In this document: positions 1 through 14,670 of the stretch, piece by piece
How positions within the stretch are numbered: the stretch's first letter is position 1
Layout: each line of letters starts with the position of its first letter
NCBI RefSeq assembly: GCF_021018895.1
Contig: NC_079365.1
Coordinates: 3,613,501 to 3,677,500, forward strand
From: Seriola aureovittata
Lineage: Eukaryota > Chordata > Actinopteri > Carangiformes > Carangidae
Direction: 5' to 3'
DNA length: 64,000 bases
Program-made: the position numbers and the translations under genes
Notes under the pieces: generated by a model
Seen by the model: only the letters and a program-made list of their open reading frames with translations
The model's database searches: none
Told to the model about the DNA's origin: nothing

Positions 1-1901
1 TGTTGTGTCCTCCAAGCAGCTTTACAGACTAGGTGGGGAGGGTTGATTGTTGGTTTTTTTTTTTGTCTCTTTTTTTTCCTGCATCCTGGTTCCTTGTGCT
101 CTTTTGCAGAGCACAGGGCGGGCGTGTGATGAATCCCTATTGATCCTTTAAGCAGGCCCAGGAATAGTTCATTACATCAGGCTGCTCTCTGCTGACCTCG
201 ACAACATTTCAACTTTCAAAGCGAATGGGCTCCTGTGCCATTCTCGCCATTACTGCAAATTAGATGGAGTGTCAGTCTCATGCAGTCACTTCTCAGTTTT
301 ACAACATTTCTCCTCATCGTGCATATCTTAATACAGTTTAATAGGTTTTAGCAAAGCACACATTAATTCATCAATAATGAGTTTGGGGTTCTGGCCCAGG
401 GCACAGGATTACGTGTGACTTGTGTGATCTTGCTGGATATAATTCCATCTCTGAGGCCAGATCTGTTTTTTCGGTCCTTGGTTTATATCCTCTGGGGCAG
501 GATTTTCAGGTTGGGTAGATTATGCAGCATTAAGCTGCTTGGTATCAGATAATTCTACAATGATGAAATCCTCTGTGGTTATGAATTAAAATGGGCTGAG
601 CTGTGCTGTTGTTGTTTTATGCTCCCGAAAATCGATGTGTAGTATAGTGAATTTATGTTTTTGATGATTTTAGATTCAGTATATCTCAAGGAATTTGCTT
701 TCTTCTCCAACATTTACTAAAACATTTCCTGCTTTCTTTGAATCTGCAACCCAGGCCGTCCGCGGCAAAACAAAACTGATGATGCAAAAAGTGTTGAGAG
801 AGGATAATGCATCCAAATCTGGGCTGGAGGAGCTTTTTCCACCAGTGAAGTGCACTGAAGCATTTAGGCTGTTTTAATGCAAAATACATCAGCATGTGTT
901 AAATAAATCATGGGCCCATCATAGGAGTTTTCAGGAGTATTCGGAGCAGACGAGAGGGAGCCAGGAAGCTATGACAAGCGTCTGATGAGTCATCTCGCGT
1001 TGCGTTTCAAAGGCATTAGGAAGGGCTGGCCTGTCATTCATTATCACAACAAGGAAACTCCTCTCCAGCCTCATGGTTCTGACTGGAGTTTGCTCAGGTT
1101 CAACAGAATTTAAGTCTTTGGCACTGAGTCGTTAAAAACTGCAGGACGTATCTCCGTATCTTCAAATTTGAGTCGATGTGGCTCATTTGACGCAGAGAAT
1201 AAGCAATTAGGCTGTGAGAGTGATATCTTATTTAACATGTGCTCAGCCAAGGTGGATTTGATACCAGATCTGTTTGAAGAACTCAGTGAATGGGGTCGGT
1301 TTCCTCATGCTAAACTTTGTAAGCATGAGGAACGGCGGTCACCATTTTATCATGTCTAGTTTTACTCTTGGCAAAAATGGCATTGCTTATCATTGGAGAG
1401 AGTGGGGGGGTTTATACAATACAATCGGCTGGTGCGACACAGCTGACACAGGAACCTCCATACTTGGAGTACCAATCAAAATGTGTCTGTATTGTCAAGT
1501 GCTGAACGTTGGCAGTGAATGTCTGGTGTGACTGGTAATCTTGCTCACTAAATCCTGCTCCTTTGAATAAAAGATTTGCCAATTTTAGACTGTTACACAA
1601 TGTCTACACAGGCTGCGTCGTAAAAGCAGCGGCAGCTTCAGTCCATCATTGTCTACACAGGATGCATTATAGTAATACTTTTAGGATAAAAGTAGTCATG
1701 ATTTGAACCAGAAATTAACAGTACCCATGTCAAAGTCCTGTGTTTGACCTCCTCCTAACATGGACTGAGTTGTCTTTGTAGAACATCACCTGACTTTGTC
1801 CTTTGATTTCGTCATAATTAATAGATGCCAGAGGTTGTCGTTGTCTAAGATGTTTCTAGGGGTCATGATAAATAAGCTGAAGGCACAGATGATCTATACG
1901 A
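1..1901. other. Non-coding flank, nothing recognised
   Basis: Only short open frames without recognisable content are present. The sequence could be intergenic or an intron of a longer upstream iqsec1 transcript. Confidence 0.6.
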
Positions 1902-2445
1902 TGTGTCCCAATTCAGAGGCCTCATCCATCAGAGGACGTGGTCTCCGAAGGTGTGGTCCATCGTAGCCGTTGTAGACCGCGAAGGCCGAACTGAAATGAG
2001 ACGGTCTGGCCTACAGAGGTTTTTCACTTAGCGTCACAAGCTGTTCCCGCCCTTACCGTTTTGTCGCAAAGCACAACCGTAGCGCCCAGCAACCTTGACA
2101 ACACGTAACTTTGTTTTTTACAAAAAACTTGAGGTTTTAAGGTCCTTGATTTAAACAGTTGACCCGTTAGCTGTTGAACTGAGCTGAAATCCAATACTTG
2201 CTTATAGAAGTACAATCCTCGGGCTCTCTGTCAGTGTTGCGTGCTTTCATTACCGGCACACAATGAATCTTGGGATAGGGTGAGCCGTGAAGAATCCACA
2301 TGTTGGATCCTTCGTTGCCCAAGAAAAGGAGGGCGGATTTCTTGGTCGCATTTGAAGGAGCCTTTGAAATGGGACAGTCTAGTCTGTGATACAATCGGTC
2401 TTGAAATGCAGCCTCTGAAGGATGCCGCCCCTGAACTGGGACACA
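1902..2445. mobile_element. 544-bp non-autonomous TIR DNA transposon
   Basis: The left end TGTGTCCCAATTCAGAGGC pairs with the right end, whose reverse complement is TGTGTCCCAGTTCAGGGGC (17 of 19 identical). The subterminal regions also mirror each other ('ggcctcatccatcagagga' versus 'tgcagcctctgaaggatgc'). The interior is GC-richer than its surroundings and has no intact transposase. Similar 'tgtgtcccaattcag' elements are common in fish (recall). A clean target-site duplication is not visible, so the superfamily is open; hAT-like is a guess. Confidence 0.75.
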
Positions 2446-5400
2446 GTACACACAGTTAGTGCTGATCAACACAGTCTTCTGAAATGATTTGAATCGTTTT
2501 TAATTATACTTTAAGTAGATTTACCATGTATAAAAACAACCATTTTTTGCATCTGACCAAATAAAGTGGACAAAACCATAAAATCCTCCTGAGTTTGAAT
2601 TGTATTCTCCGAGCATGTTAGATGTGAACGTGATTATTTAGCCAAAATAGGCCAGTTGCCCTCTGCACACACGCAGCTGTCTGCCTTTCACATGCCTAGT
2701 GATAAGATGCGTGGTTCAGCCAGTGTGCAATGCGGATTACAGGCTGTTTATGCATGCCCAGCATTGGCCCACTGGCTCTCTGGGATTGGTGTCAACAGGT
2801 TGCTATAAGGCACAGTAACATGTGGCAGGGAAAAGCTGCAGGGGATTATTCTGCTGGTGCTCGCTCTGTCTCTTCCAGTTATTACCACAATTACTGTCAG
2901 TAGACATAGTGTTCTGGATATGATGTACATTGTGAACGATGGTGTGTCACAGTGTTTTAGTTTCACTATTACAACAAGGCGGCAGTTAGTCATGAGATGT
3001 AGCTGCTGCAAGTCAAAGCAAAGTCACGGCACAAGGGAATATTTTACATGTTTTTACAGGCTCTGGCTGAAGATGAGGTTGGAATGAAATCAGGCTAACA
3101 CTGTAATTGTGGGGCAAGTTAACAGCGAAATAAGGTGAAATCACCAACTCCATGTGAAATGTGGGTTTGTAGAGAGTGTGTGCTGCATCTCTTTATGAAG
3201 AAGAGTGTTTTAAAGACACCCTCATGAAAATCAAGTTTTTAACCTTGTTAACGATGTCCATATGTTTTTTTTATATATAATACAAGACGTATCATGAGAA
3301 AAACAATCAGTCAACGCCATGGCAGCGCATTTACCACCTTGAACTGCAGTGAACCAATGACAGTCTCATAAACACGGTTTCAGACAGCCAGGGTTTCATA
3401 CGTCACAAACCTAAGGAACCAATCCTGTCAACTTGAACCTGAAACCTTGTCAGCCAGAGCCACTTACAAGCTAACAAACAACACAACCAGTTAACTGACT
3501 AGTCGCCGATTTCACTCCTCAGAAACTCCTGAGTCTGGGTCTGCCTGAGGCTCAAACATGTGGCTGAGTATCTCTGATGTTTGCTTGATACTCTCTGCTC
3601 TTTCACCTGTCCACCTGGAGCAGGCAGGTGGTGGGCGGGGCACAAGGCCTGATCCAGAATTTCTCAATGAGGACGTAAGACGAGATGAGCTTCAGACTCA
3701 GTTTTACATATTTATCGCTTTTTATGTGTGAAAATTATGTGAAGCAAAATTTTAATCACAGCAGAGGATTTTTGGAGAGTTTAAAGCATGTCTGGAGAGG
3801 ATCCTTAACCTCAGAGTAAGACATCCTGCAGGCTTGTGGCTTCTGCTCTTAGCTAGCTTAGCAGCTCTCACTGAAGTGTTGGCACTTCAGGCAAATGTGT
3901 GCTACTGCTGAGAGGAATGAGAGGGCTTTAATAGAAAAAAAGCATTACACATGTAGATGTGTTTCATATGTTCGTGTTTATCAAAATATGAAAACGTATA
4001 TAAACACCAAAACATACACGATTGCTTCTGTGAGTGTGTTTGGCGTCTTCAGATGGGATGCTTTTGTGTTTTCCTGCTCATAACCTGAATGGAGCTTTTT
4101 TAGTGGGTGTACTTTTCCTTTAGTCTTGCCAAGGAAAATGGAGACTCGAGTTTGTGCTTTGGAAAAGTTCACTCACATGAAGCGTGGTGCGGTGCATAAA
4201 CTGTTCTGTGTCTCTGATTCAAGATTGAACCTTGCGGGTTCGTTTGTGCTTATGAATTACAGGGGCAAGTGCTGAAAGCCAACCTTTCAATAAACTGGTG
4301 CTGGACATGCATTAAGGTGCTGACCCTAAATTGCAACATCCCTGGCTTGAGTTTGGCATGAGTAATAAAGACATAAAGTGGTAGAAGCCTGTTCCTTCAA
4401 CATGAGTCGGGTTATACAGTATTTTCTCATTGTCGGACAGTGATATATCACCTGTGCTTCCAAGTGTTTTTTCAGGTGTCTCCCACAATGTAGCCAAAAG
4501 TAACCTATCGGAGGTGTACAGCACATGGTATTCAAATCAAGTTGTTTGTTTTTCCTCTTGTAGCACAGCGCTGTGTTTGTAGCCAAATGGCCCGTGGTGA
4601 TTGTGGTTTTGCCGCTGGCCTTTCTCTATGCTCTCACCGAAGGAAAACACTTCCAGAGGCAGAGATGCTCAGCTTCACTTCCACTGGAATGTGAAGAGAG
4701 GCACCTCTGGATTCCAGAGAGGCCTATTGGAGTTGTTTCTGTTTCATGATGAGCAAAGAGCTGCTCATTTATAGACTCATTCTTGCCATTTCACAATAAG
4801 ATGAGAATCTGATTTAGTTCCTACACTGACTGGGGTTAGAGTGTTTTATACTGTGCACTCCAGATGGGTCGGTTTAATACCCTGGGCCCAGTCCAGCTTG
4901 CAACTGCAGATAAGACTAAATGAGCTTGAATATAGAAGTTGCATCAATCCCCATCCAACTGGCACATCAGCAACTTAAACAACAATGAAAGATATTTACA
5001 AGCTCTATTCGCGCCAAGACTATGTTGTATTTGTTCCCCCAGAGGTGAATATCTTGCTTGGAGATGAAAAATCAGGTCTTCATTGTTTAAACAGGTAATG
5101 GCCCAAAATTCCTACAAGAGTATTTTTCTAAATATTGAATTGCAGTAAATGGATTTCCTTTTGAAGATGATGTAGTCAAGAGACAATTCAAATCTTTCAA
5201 ACACAGTTCTTTCCAAGAAAACTTCAGGCCTCATTGTAGATATCCGAGAGTGATTTATGTGTGAATGAGTGATGCCAGTGGACCAGAGAAATGCAAAGTG
5301 TAGCATAGACCAGAGCCGGGGGTGCTGTGTGTACATGCTGGTGTTCTAATAGAGGTCCTTGTACCTTTATCAACAGGCTAAATACAATAACCAAACCTTC

Positions 5401-8400
5401 AGAGCCTAACTGCTGCATTTTGTGCCAAAACTCACGCTCTGTCTTGGAGTCATAACTCAGATTACTTCCACACTGACATGTCCAGAGTTTTTCAGCCGCT
5501 GAAACAGAGACTTTCAGAAACGCTGCTGGCCTCGTTTTAGCTTGAACCCTCCGGGGTTGCATTGTAGTCTGGACGTGCAGAAACTGAGACTGAGGAAACG
5601 ATGACATAGACACCCACGTTTACCACCTGATTGGGTCTTATCAGTAATGACTACCAGTGGTGAAAGCAACATGGAAAAGGAATTACAAGTGTTCCTGACC
5701 TTATTGTCTTTGCTAGCAGCTGTTGTTGAGTCTGCATTTTAACGCTACAACTGCCGTTGCTTTCCTCATTTGTAGCATTTTTTGTAACTAACCACCTGCA
5801 GAGTAGACAATCTGCTTCCTGTTTACACCAGCATGAGCATGCCCAGTGTACATTAATGTGATGCTATGTGATATTTGTTTTCAGGCGTGTTAGAATGGAC
5901 AGAGATCATTTCAAAACCTCAGTGTCAGGCTTGCAAGTCCAAAGCTTGTCACGTTCAAGAACTCCTCCATGAGGACCACGGACATTTAATTCCACTCCCA
6001 ATCTAACTTCATATCTATGCTATAATTGTTTTCAAGTTCAGCATGTGCATGACAAATTTCAGTGGCTTCAGTTCAGTCTTATTCCAGCCTGGTCATAATC
6101 TCTTTCCATGCAAAGGAGGCCGTCACAGTGAACCTCAGGGAAGGGAAGGGAGACACAGTAGGGAGGAGTGCTCATACCTGGCAATTACTTTAACACTGGC
6201 AGGCCCTGTCAGGCCATTCAGCTGGCGAATAGTCAGACACCACATTCATCGCCTCGGGAGACAGGAACTCCTGCAGTTCTCCTGTAGAAAAACATTATTG
6301 TCTTGGGAGAATTTTCGCCTTTGGAGTCTGACTGAGACACCAACTGGCATCTTCAAAAAACAGCCAGGGGTGCAGTAGTTGTCAGTGCTTCTCAAGTCTT
6401 GCTTTCCCTCACTCTACCTACCGCTGTCAAACTATGTCCCACCGAGTCCCACATGCGGGACTCACCGCAATAAAACGCTGTTGACAAATGGTTGAAGTGG
6501 AGGCTCTCAACAGTAGTTTCTGGGAAATGATGACTGGGACGGAGTAACAAAATGTTCCTTCCTGTTCTTTTTGATATATTGTACTGTTCACCTTCTCATC
6601 CTTAAAAAACAATTACCAATCCTTTCTCCTCATGACATCCATGTGTTTTTTATCTTAGGGAAATAACTTCTGCTGACTGTCCGCATCATATTTCACTGGA
6701 TTTGAAAGTTGTTTGAAATTTTAGTGTTCTTCCTCCACATAAGTGAAACTGACCCTGTCAGTGTGCTGAGGATCTGTGTTAAATCAAGCATAATCATATA
6801 TCTTCCTTTTCTTGGATAAGACAACACACCTCACATCCTGTAATGTTTTTTTTTTGTATTGTACTTCACCACCATGACTTGCATGTTTGAACAACACCCT
6901 CCTTGTCTGCCCAGATTTGTCATGATTTGGAGCTTTAATAGAGGCATCTCTTTTGACGGCACAAACACTCGACACACTTGACATGAGTGCAACAAGCTGA
7001 CGCATGTTGTCCATACAGAGGATTGTGGAGCAAGAGGGCTCCTCTGTCTGGAGGCATGGACAGGAAGTGTGGGTTCAGAAGGTTAGCAGAGGTCACATCT
7101 GAAGAGGAAGTGTTCAAGAGGAAGAAAACGGATATGTAGGAGAAAAGTCAACCGAAGGTCTCTTCACCACAAAGTCCATGTGCTAAGGATATACTAACAT
7201 ACACAGTAAGCATTTTGGTGGCCCCTGCTTGGCCCCTGCTATGCCTAGATAAATAATAGAAAATAGATATGTCTTAATTGTAGGAGAACTAATCATCAGA
7301 ACATGGTGAACAGCATACTGTTAGCAAACTAATAGCAGGTTAAAAGATCTCATGTTTCGGTCTCAGTTACTCTGACTGCCAGTGTATATGTTGGTATGCA
7401 TGAATCGCACTAGGGACCTGTTTGTGTGGCTAATAAAGACTAATATTGACAGTTTTGCCAGATGGGACTCACAATTAGTCTAATTACAAATACTGCACAG
7501 ACCTACAGGACAGCATACGCTTAGATCGGAAATGCAGATGTGGTGTTTACTGGCTTATCAACAATTTGATGACGCAGAACGCGATTTAAGGCGGCCATTT
7601 GTAAGCCTTTATGTGAGGTAAATTATTGAGATTGACTTTTAACATATGGTAGAGAACCCTCTTTGAAATATAAGCAAATACACTCAATGGGAGTGAAGTG
7701 ATCAGGCTACAGCATTAGTTTTATGAGTCTGTAGATTGTGTCTTGTAAGCTCTTTACTGATAATGCATCAGGGCAGTCTTAGAGTGCATCAGCAGTGAGA
7801 ATGAGAATTTCCTATTCCAACATTTCTATGGCTAACACGCTAGCAAATAATTGCTTATTTACTCATCCAGAAGACATGAAGCGGCCTTTGTATTTATTTG
7901 AAGTCTGTGCAAATATTACGTTTTTTTTTTTTTTTTTTACTCCTGAGACAAATATCTGGCTCTTTATTCGCTATACATGCGACTTTCTTTGCTAGCTCGT
8001 CACTAACTTTGTCCGTCAAACATTTTTGTTCCGGGCCTGAGCTTTTTTCACTGAACATCGCTGCCTGCTGTTGCTGGTTGGAGAAAGTGGTGTAAATAAG
8101 CTGTCCTGTAAATATGCTGTAAAGCTAACCAAAAGGATTAGCTAAAAGCTCCCTCTAGATAAAGGGGGGCTGCAGTCTGTTGGTTTGTCGCTACAAGCAA
8201 CACTCTCTACATTACACACACTGTAGTCCTTTAATTGATTAATAGAAAAAAATAGGAATAATATTTTTAAAAACTGATTAGTGGAGCTTTAAGTAATACA
8301 CTTTGTTGTAACATAGCGCATGCTGTAACCTCAGAGTCCCATACTGTACTACATCCCTTTTTAAAGTTCGCCCAGCGTGTCTATTTACAGGAAGATAGGG

Positions 8401-11400
8401 GCGCTCCGGGTGTCATGTGCTGGTTATGTGATAGCATGTTTTCCAGTAAATAAAAAAAAAGAGAACAATTCGGTGTCAGATGAGTGACAGTCAAACTGAT
8501 GTGACAACTGGATGAGATAATTATAGAAGAAAACACAGCGTAGAGTTTCAGGTTGAGGAGGGTGCCATTGGAAAGCCAAAAATAATCCCCAATCAGCCAG
8601 GGTAATCAAGTGTGTCACACCAGGCTGCCACTCCCTTCCCATGACAGGCAGGCACACACAGCCAGCACAACGCCATCCACACAACCTTTCTTCCATTTCA
8701 GCCTCACAGCTCTCCTTGGCAGAGGTGAAAACTCCAGCAGGAGGGCAGGGGGGGACATGCAGGAAAGAGAAAGGCAGCCTTTATTGCAGATGCCAACATC
8801 AACAGCGCCCAGAGCCGGCGTGTAGACAGAGGTGCTGCCTGTCCTTCAATAGCCTCAGTGTGTGTAATAACACCACAGAAAGAGGGACGGGACAGGAGCT
8901 GGCGGGGGGAGAGCCAGGCTGGGTGGTGCCTACTAGCCACAATAACCAGAACCAGATCCACGTTCCACTGGAAACCCATCAGTGTGAAGGAGAGGAGTCC
9001 CGCTGTTGTTACCTGCACATCTTTGTGGAGATTTAACTTCCCCGCTCCAGTCAGGTTACACTAAGTCAAGCTAGCTGACAGGCCTGGAGTCAGCTCTACT
9101 TTATCTGTTCTATAAAGGTAGGTTTATGTCTGTCATCCTCGCTGCGATCTCTCTGTGGCTTGATTTGTTTGTAACTCTGAGAATCCTTCACTTCATCAGT
9201 TTCCCGCTGGTGTTGGCTCCGAAGAGAAACTATTGTCCTTATGTTGTAATACAGGATGACATTTCATTTTCTGTGTTAGTCTAACACCTTGCTTTTTGCC
9301 ATTTCTTTTCCTGTCCTGTCTGTGACATTTTGGGGACTATCCTTTTAGGCCTGAGCCAGATGGATTTGGCTCTTCCCTGGTGGTAGATAATAGATGGTCG
9401 CCCCCCCCTTCAGTTTTCAGTCCTGTGCCTCGCAGCAGATGATGTACAGCTGCTCCTCCTGAGCTCCCAATTCCTTTCCCTTGTCTGGATAAAACGTCCT
9501 TGAAAGCAGCAGGGGCAGCAGGCGGATCTATAGTCTGTCAAGGCCACTCAGCTAGGGTCTCAGACTGCACAATTTTGCCCTGATGGTCCAGCTCTGAGTG
9601 GACAGCGGAGGGTACTGTCCATCAGTCACTTTGGCAGCAGCACTGCCCACTCTGTGCCAGGGATGAGCAACGGAGGGCAGGGAAGGGAGGTAAAGAGGAG
9701 AGAGAGGGAGAAAGAGGAGGTTGGGAGGAACTCTGAGGGTTATGCAGATAATTCATCCCTCGTCTGTTTCTCCCTTTTTCCCTGTAGAACACTGGCCTGG
9801 TTAGTCTATCGTACAGTTGGTGGGCTGTTGGTGATTGTTGGACCCTTCTTGTAGTGTCGTCATAATAAATGGCATCAATGCCTCAGTGTAACGTTGAATT
9901 AAGTACCGAGTTGTGTGATTTTTTTCCTCATGACTTTTGCAATCTGAAATTTAACTTCATCTCTAGAGGGTGTGAATGTGCAGGCTGTAACAGCTACCAG
10001 AAGAAGAAAAAAGTGGGAACAGAGAGACACAGTTTCTGCAGAAGTGTGTGGAACATTTAGGGGAGTGAAAACTTGGCGTCAAACTTCTCCACACCACCTG
10101 GAGTTAAATCGCTTTTTACGCAACCAGTTTGATCCACTTGGTGCCAAGAAAAAACAACTTAATATACAGAGCTGACGACAGACCAAACACAGACACAAAC
10201 AACCTATCGAGTCAGATCCAAGGTATTTGTGTAGCTGCTAATTGCAGCTCCACAACCTTGGAGCCTCAATAAAAGAAATATAAAAAAATCCCATTAAAAC
10301 CTCAAACCACTTTTATGAACTCCTGCAAATGTGCAAAAGATGCACATTTTCTGCCCAACAAACTTCACTAATGCAAATAACCATTAAAGTCAGCAGCTCA
10401 GAGACCGTGCCTGGGTGTCAGGCAAAAACTTGGGAGCAATTACAGCAAGACTCTTTGATCTGGATTTCAGAAACTCAGAACATTTAAATTTGAGTGTTCG
10501 CCCCATTAATGTGGGTCATATGGGCAAAACCAAGTGGCAACAAATGACCACAGTGAGCCAGCTGTGAAAATTCAACATTCCCTCTGCTTCCAAGAATACT
10601 CTGTTGTTGTTAGGATTCCAGGGTTTTATTGGTATGAAGAAGCAGATGTTGAAATTTGATTCACGGCAGCCTCTTGTGCCTGGAGAGTTCAGTGGAGTCA
10701 AAGGACAGAAAAGGACAAACAGGATGGACAAAACCTGCAAAACCTTCACCAGCGTGGTGCAGAGACCTGTCCCCTTTTGAGTTTAACTTGCCTCATCTTT
10801 TACGTCCCCCTCTAAGCTTTCATGTTTTGTCTTCTCCTCCTTCAAACATAGCAGGTGTCCAGCCATTCTCAGACACAGTCTGTGCACGCTCAGCTCGGCC
10901 GCTCTTCCCGGAATAGCAAAGTGTTTATGAATACTGATGAAGCAGCTCGTCCGGACGCACCTCAGGTCTACGTCACTGCAAGGCTCTCATGTGTTTTCAG
11001 TGCAAACTAAACATGTCAGGATCTGTTGCGTCTCCTGTGTGAGGGAAAGGCATGTTGCGTGTGTACATGACAGGTGATGAGTTGTCTGCTTCGCTGCATG
11101 TTATCTAGTATCACTTGGCATGCTGAAATCTGATTGCTAGTGAGGTTTCTATGGACAGAATCTCAGTTAGCTGAACTTCCTGTGCCAGCTGATGATGCAG
11201 TGTCACACTTCCTGTCTGGAATCACCAGATAGCATCAGGGTTCACTGGGACTGTCTGTACAGCGTTCAGACCCGACAATAACAAACACTGAAGATGGGAG
11301 TTGACGATAGCAACTTAACCCTGCTGTGGAACACTACGAGACAAGGATTTACTGTATGCCAGGGAATTGAGTCAGAGGTGGAGGTGTATCTTATTTTGTC

Positions 11401-14344
11401 TAGCTGAGATTAAATCTGATGGATTACTTCAAGGATAAATCTAGTTTCTTATTTTAGTCGTTTTTGCCACCATTCCCATGAGTAGTAATAACACTGGACT
11501 CAACAGGTTAATTGCTGAGATCTGGGACTGTAGCGACATTGCTGAGTCAGACATGGGTCAAAGAAATATGACAATGAGATGATTAGACAAGTTTGAAACT
11601 AACCCATGGGTTAGCAAAACTTACTTTGAACCAATACGTAAAAAGAAAATCATTGAAGGCGTTATTGAAATCTTGAATTTCCTTTACAAAGGTACCGCAG
11701 TAACATGCTGACTTGTTTGTTTAATCTGTACAAAAGCAAAAGTTTACAAAGGTTAAAGGCCAAAGTTGTGGTTTTACAGGGGGTTATGTGCTGTACTATT
11801 TCTTGGCTGGGTGCAGTAATTTACTGTAGTCTCTGCTGGTTGCCTGGCAACCCCATAGTGATGGCAAGACACTAAGAAGTCACTCAGCTCGGTCAAGAAA
11901 TGTCACCTTTGGAGGCGCTGGTTTATTTGGACAGAGCCAGGCTAGCTCTTGCCTTTTGTTTGATGTCATGTTGCTAAGCTAAACTAACTATCACCTGGCT
12001 CTGACCACATATTTAACACACAGAGATTTTCATCTAACTCTTCATACACCAAATCAAATAGGTGTATTTCTCAAAATGTCAAAGTACTCTATTAAAGATG
12101 ATGAGGTCAAAATGTCTAACCAGGGTTGCAGGCAGGATTGTAAATCAGCAAATTCCACTCAGGAGAGACAATAAGAATAAATTTGCTGATCTGAGTTTAC
12201 TATACATTTTTGTAACATTATATATAACTTGCCTCTTAAAGTACTTTAATCTCAAATTCACATCTGGCATTTAAGTTGATTATTGTTTGTTGGTTAAATT
12301 AATTATATTATTAGGAATTATTGTTATAAACTTTTGGGAAGTATTGACAAAACTTAAAGAGAGAAGTAGTAAATAATTCTAGGTCATTTCTACTGGTTTA
12401 CCTTATGTACTTAGGCTTACATATACTTATGAAATGGGTCTAAAATTAGCGTTCTTTGTGGTATAAGCAGGTGTCGGTGAACCCTGTGGACACCCTGTAC
12501 TCAGACGGGTTGAACTTTGACCAACGTACTTTCCCTCGTATCGTTTTCCTGTGTAAGTAGGGATTATTACCGACTAACTTCTTACCCTCTGACGGCTCGT
12601 GTTTCCTATCCTGTCAGACTTTGTTTTCGTGATCTCACCAAGTTCCCAGATTTACTTTACCCACTTTAGCGAGTGTCATTATACCCGATAGAAATGATGG
12701 CCAACACTACAGAAATAAGACCCAGGTTGTTATAAACTGGAAGTATCCTTTAAACCCACCTCAGCCTCTGCCTGAGACAGCTCGGTATCCGCTGCTCACA
12801 ACAATGCTGCGGGTTAATGGTGTCGGTTCGGCACTACAGCTTATGGGCGGCTCAGGAACAGGGTGGAGGCAGAGTTACGGTTGGAGGATTAGCAGAGATA
12901 AGCTGAATGCTGCACCCTGGTCAGAGCGACTACCACAGCAGAGCATAAACATTAGACAGATTCAGGGCCATATGGTCATCAACAAAACATCAACTGTGTT
13001 TTCACGTGCCAGCTCCTGACTGTGCAGCTTGTTGACTTGATAAAATGCATGATGTATGATGGGTGCACAAGCCCAATGCACGCCTCTCTCCTCCGCTCTC
13101 TCAGTCTCTCTGGGTGGAGAGGCTTGAGGCTGAGACGGCAGGGACACCACCTCCCTCTGAGGGCCACATGTGGGTGGGTTCTGGGGATTACAGGGTTGAA
13201 GTGAACAGCTTTACAGTGGACAGCAGAGACACAGTCCGCCTGCTGGGCCAGGCCCGGGCCACACTCATTTGGGGTGTGGGTGAAGCAGATGGAGCCTGGC
13301 CAGAGCATGAGGGCAGTGGCTGTCTAGATCTTCATGGTAATGTCAAGATGAGTTTATTCCCCAGTGTCTGTAAACAGGATATGATGCTTACTCAGAAGAT
13401 AGTTATAAATGTACTGGCATGTTGCTGGTGTGCCCCTGCACACAGTCTTCAGTCCAAGATGGTGTAGAGTAATGGAAAACAGCATTTATGACTCCGTTAC
13501 TGGCTCTAAATTGTTGTTTAATTGCATGCTTGTTTGTGTAGATGTAGTTCTGGCTCTTAATTAAGGTGGAGTTGATTGTAAAAGGAATCAGGTCAAATAC
13601 AATCTCGTCTTTCAAGCTACAACAAACACACTCAACCCCCGAAACATAATTGCTGTCTGGATTAGATTCACAAACAAGGTTTTGTTTTTTCAGTCCATAA
13701 AGTGTTTGCATCCTGTATCCTACTGTGTGCGGTTAGCCTTAGCTTGCTAAAAGACGTTTGTTTGCATTAGGGAATAAGGTGGGTCTTGGTTATATCAGGC
13801 AGATGTTGTAGGGAACACAAAGGAAATATGTTGTCAGAGAAAGTTTTGCAGATACATTGTAAAAATCGTAATTTAGATGGCATTATATTTCTGTCACAGC
13901 ATATTTGCTGTTACAAATTCGTCTTATGTAAATGTGTTTTGTAGCAGACAAGGCTGTGATGGTAAGCCCATTCATTTTTTTTCATTTGTCGATTATCGTT
14001 TGATTTTTGGATGAATTTATTGGATTATTATCTTCATGATGTCCAACCCACTTTCAGATTTCATTTTTCACATTATGTCACTTTTACTTTCAGCTGTGAG
14101 CCAATGAATGCCTCTCTATATACTGCAGCTGTTAGCATTGTTTATGCAGGATTTAAATTTGCATGTTCATGGGACATTCACAACTTGTGGATTCTGAGAA
14201 AACGATGCATGTATTTTCTGGATGTAATGTAGAAGACCAAATGGGTCCATCCATGCATTTCACAATGTTCGATTAGAACTTCAGTATAACTGCTGTATAA
14301 TAGAGGACATTGTTTAGTGTTTACTATATTAAAACAATATAATA

Positions 14345-14670
14345 TAATTAAGGCTGCACATATTATTGAAATCGCAATATGGCCAAGTGCAATATCCATA
14401 TCGCAGGAGCTACAATTTTTATTATCAAGGTAAAATGTGTCACAACATAAATGGAGCATTGTGTTGCTACAGAGACGCCCACGCCTACAAATCATCTCCT
14501 TCAGACCTAAAGGAACATGTTTGTTTGGTTCAAACCCCAACAAAAGTCCCATCATCATCGTTTTTATCACTGAAAATTAAAATTAAAATGTAAAAACAAT
14601 CATTCCAACTGAAGTTGTGGAATGTCCCCATGCTTTGTTTTGGCTGCACAATATCGCAGTTGCTCTTCTT
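14345..14670. repeat. Degenerate repeat with 'ggctgcac...atatcgca' ends
   Basis: 'aaggctgcacatattattgaaatcgcaatat' near 14351 and 'tggctgcacaatatcgcag' near 14641 recall the ends of a fish repeat whose consensus contains 'gggctgcacgatat' (recall). The two ends are in the same orientation here, so the structure is unclear. Confidence 0.4.

Noticed and set aside
5224..5613. 129-codon minus-strand frame
   Set aside because: There is no domain, splice context or repeated coding signal in neighbouring exons.
8641..9036. 131-codon plus-strand frame
   Set aside because: There is no recognisable domain, competing frames are of equal length on both strands, and there is no coding-like composition.
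13063..13467. 134-codon plus-strand frame
   Set aside because: No similarity to a known protein is recognised, and overlapping minus-strand frames are of similar length; probably chance.
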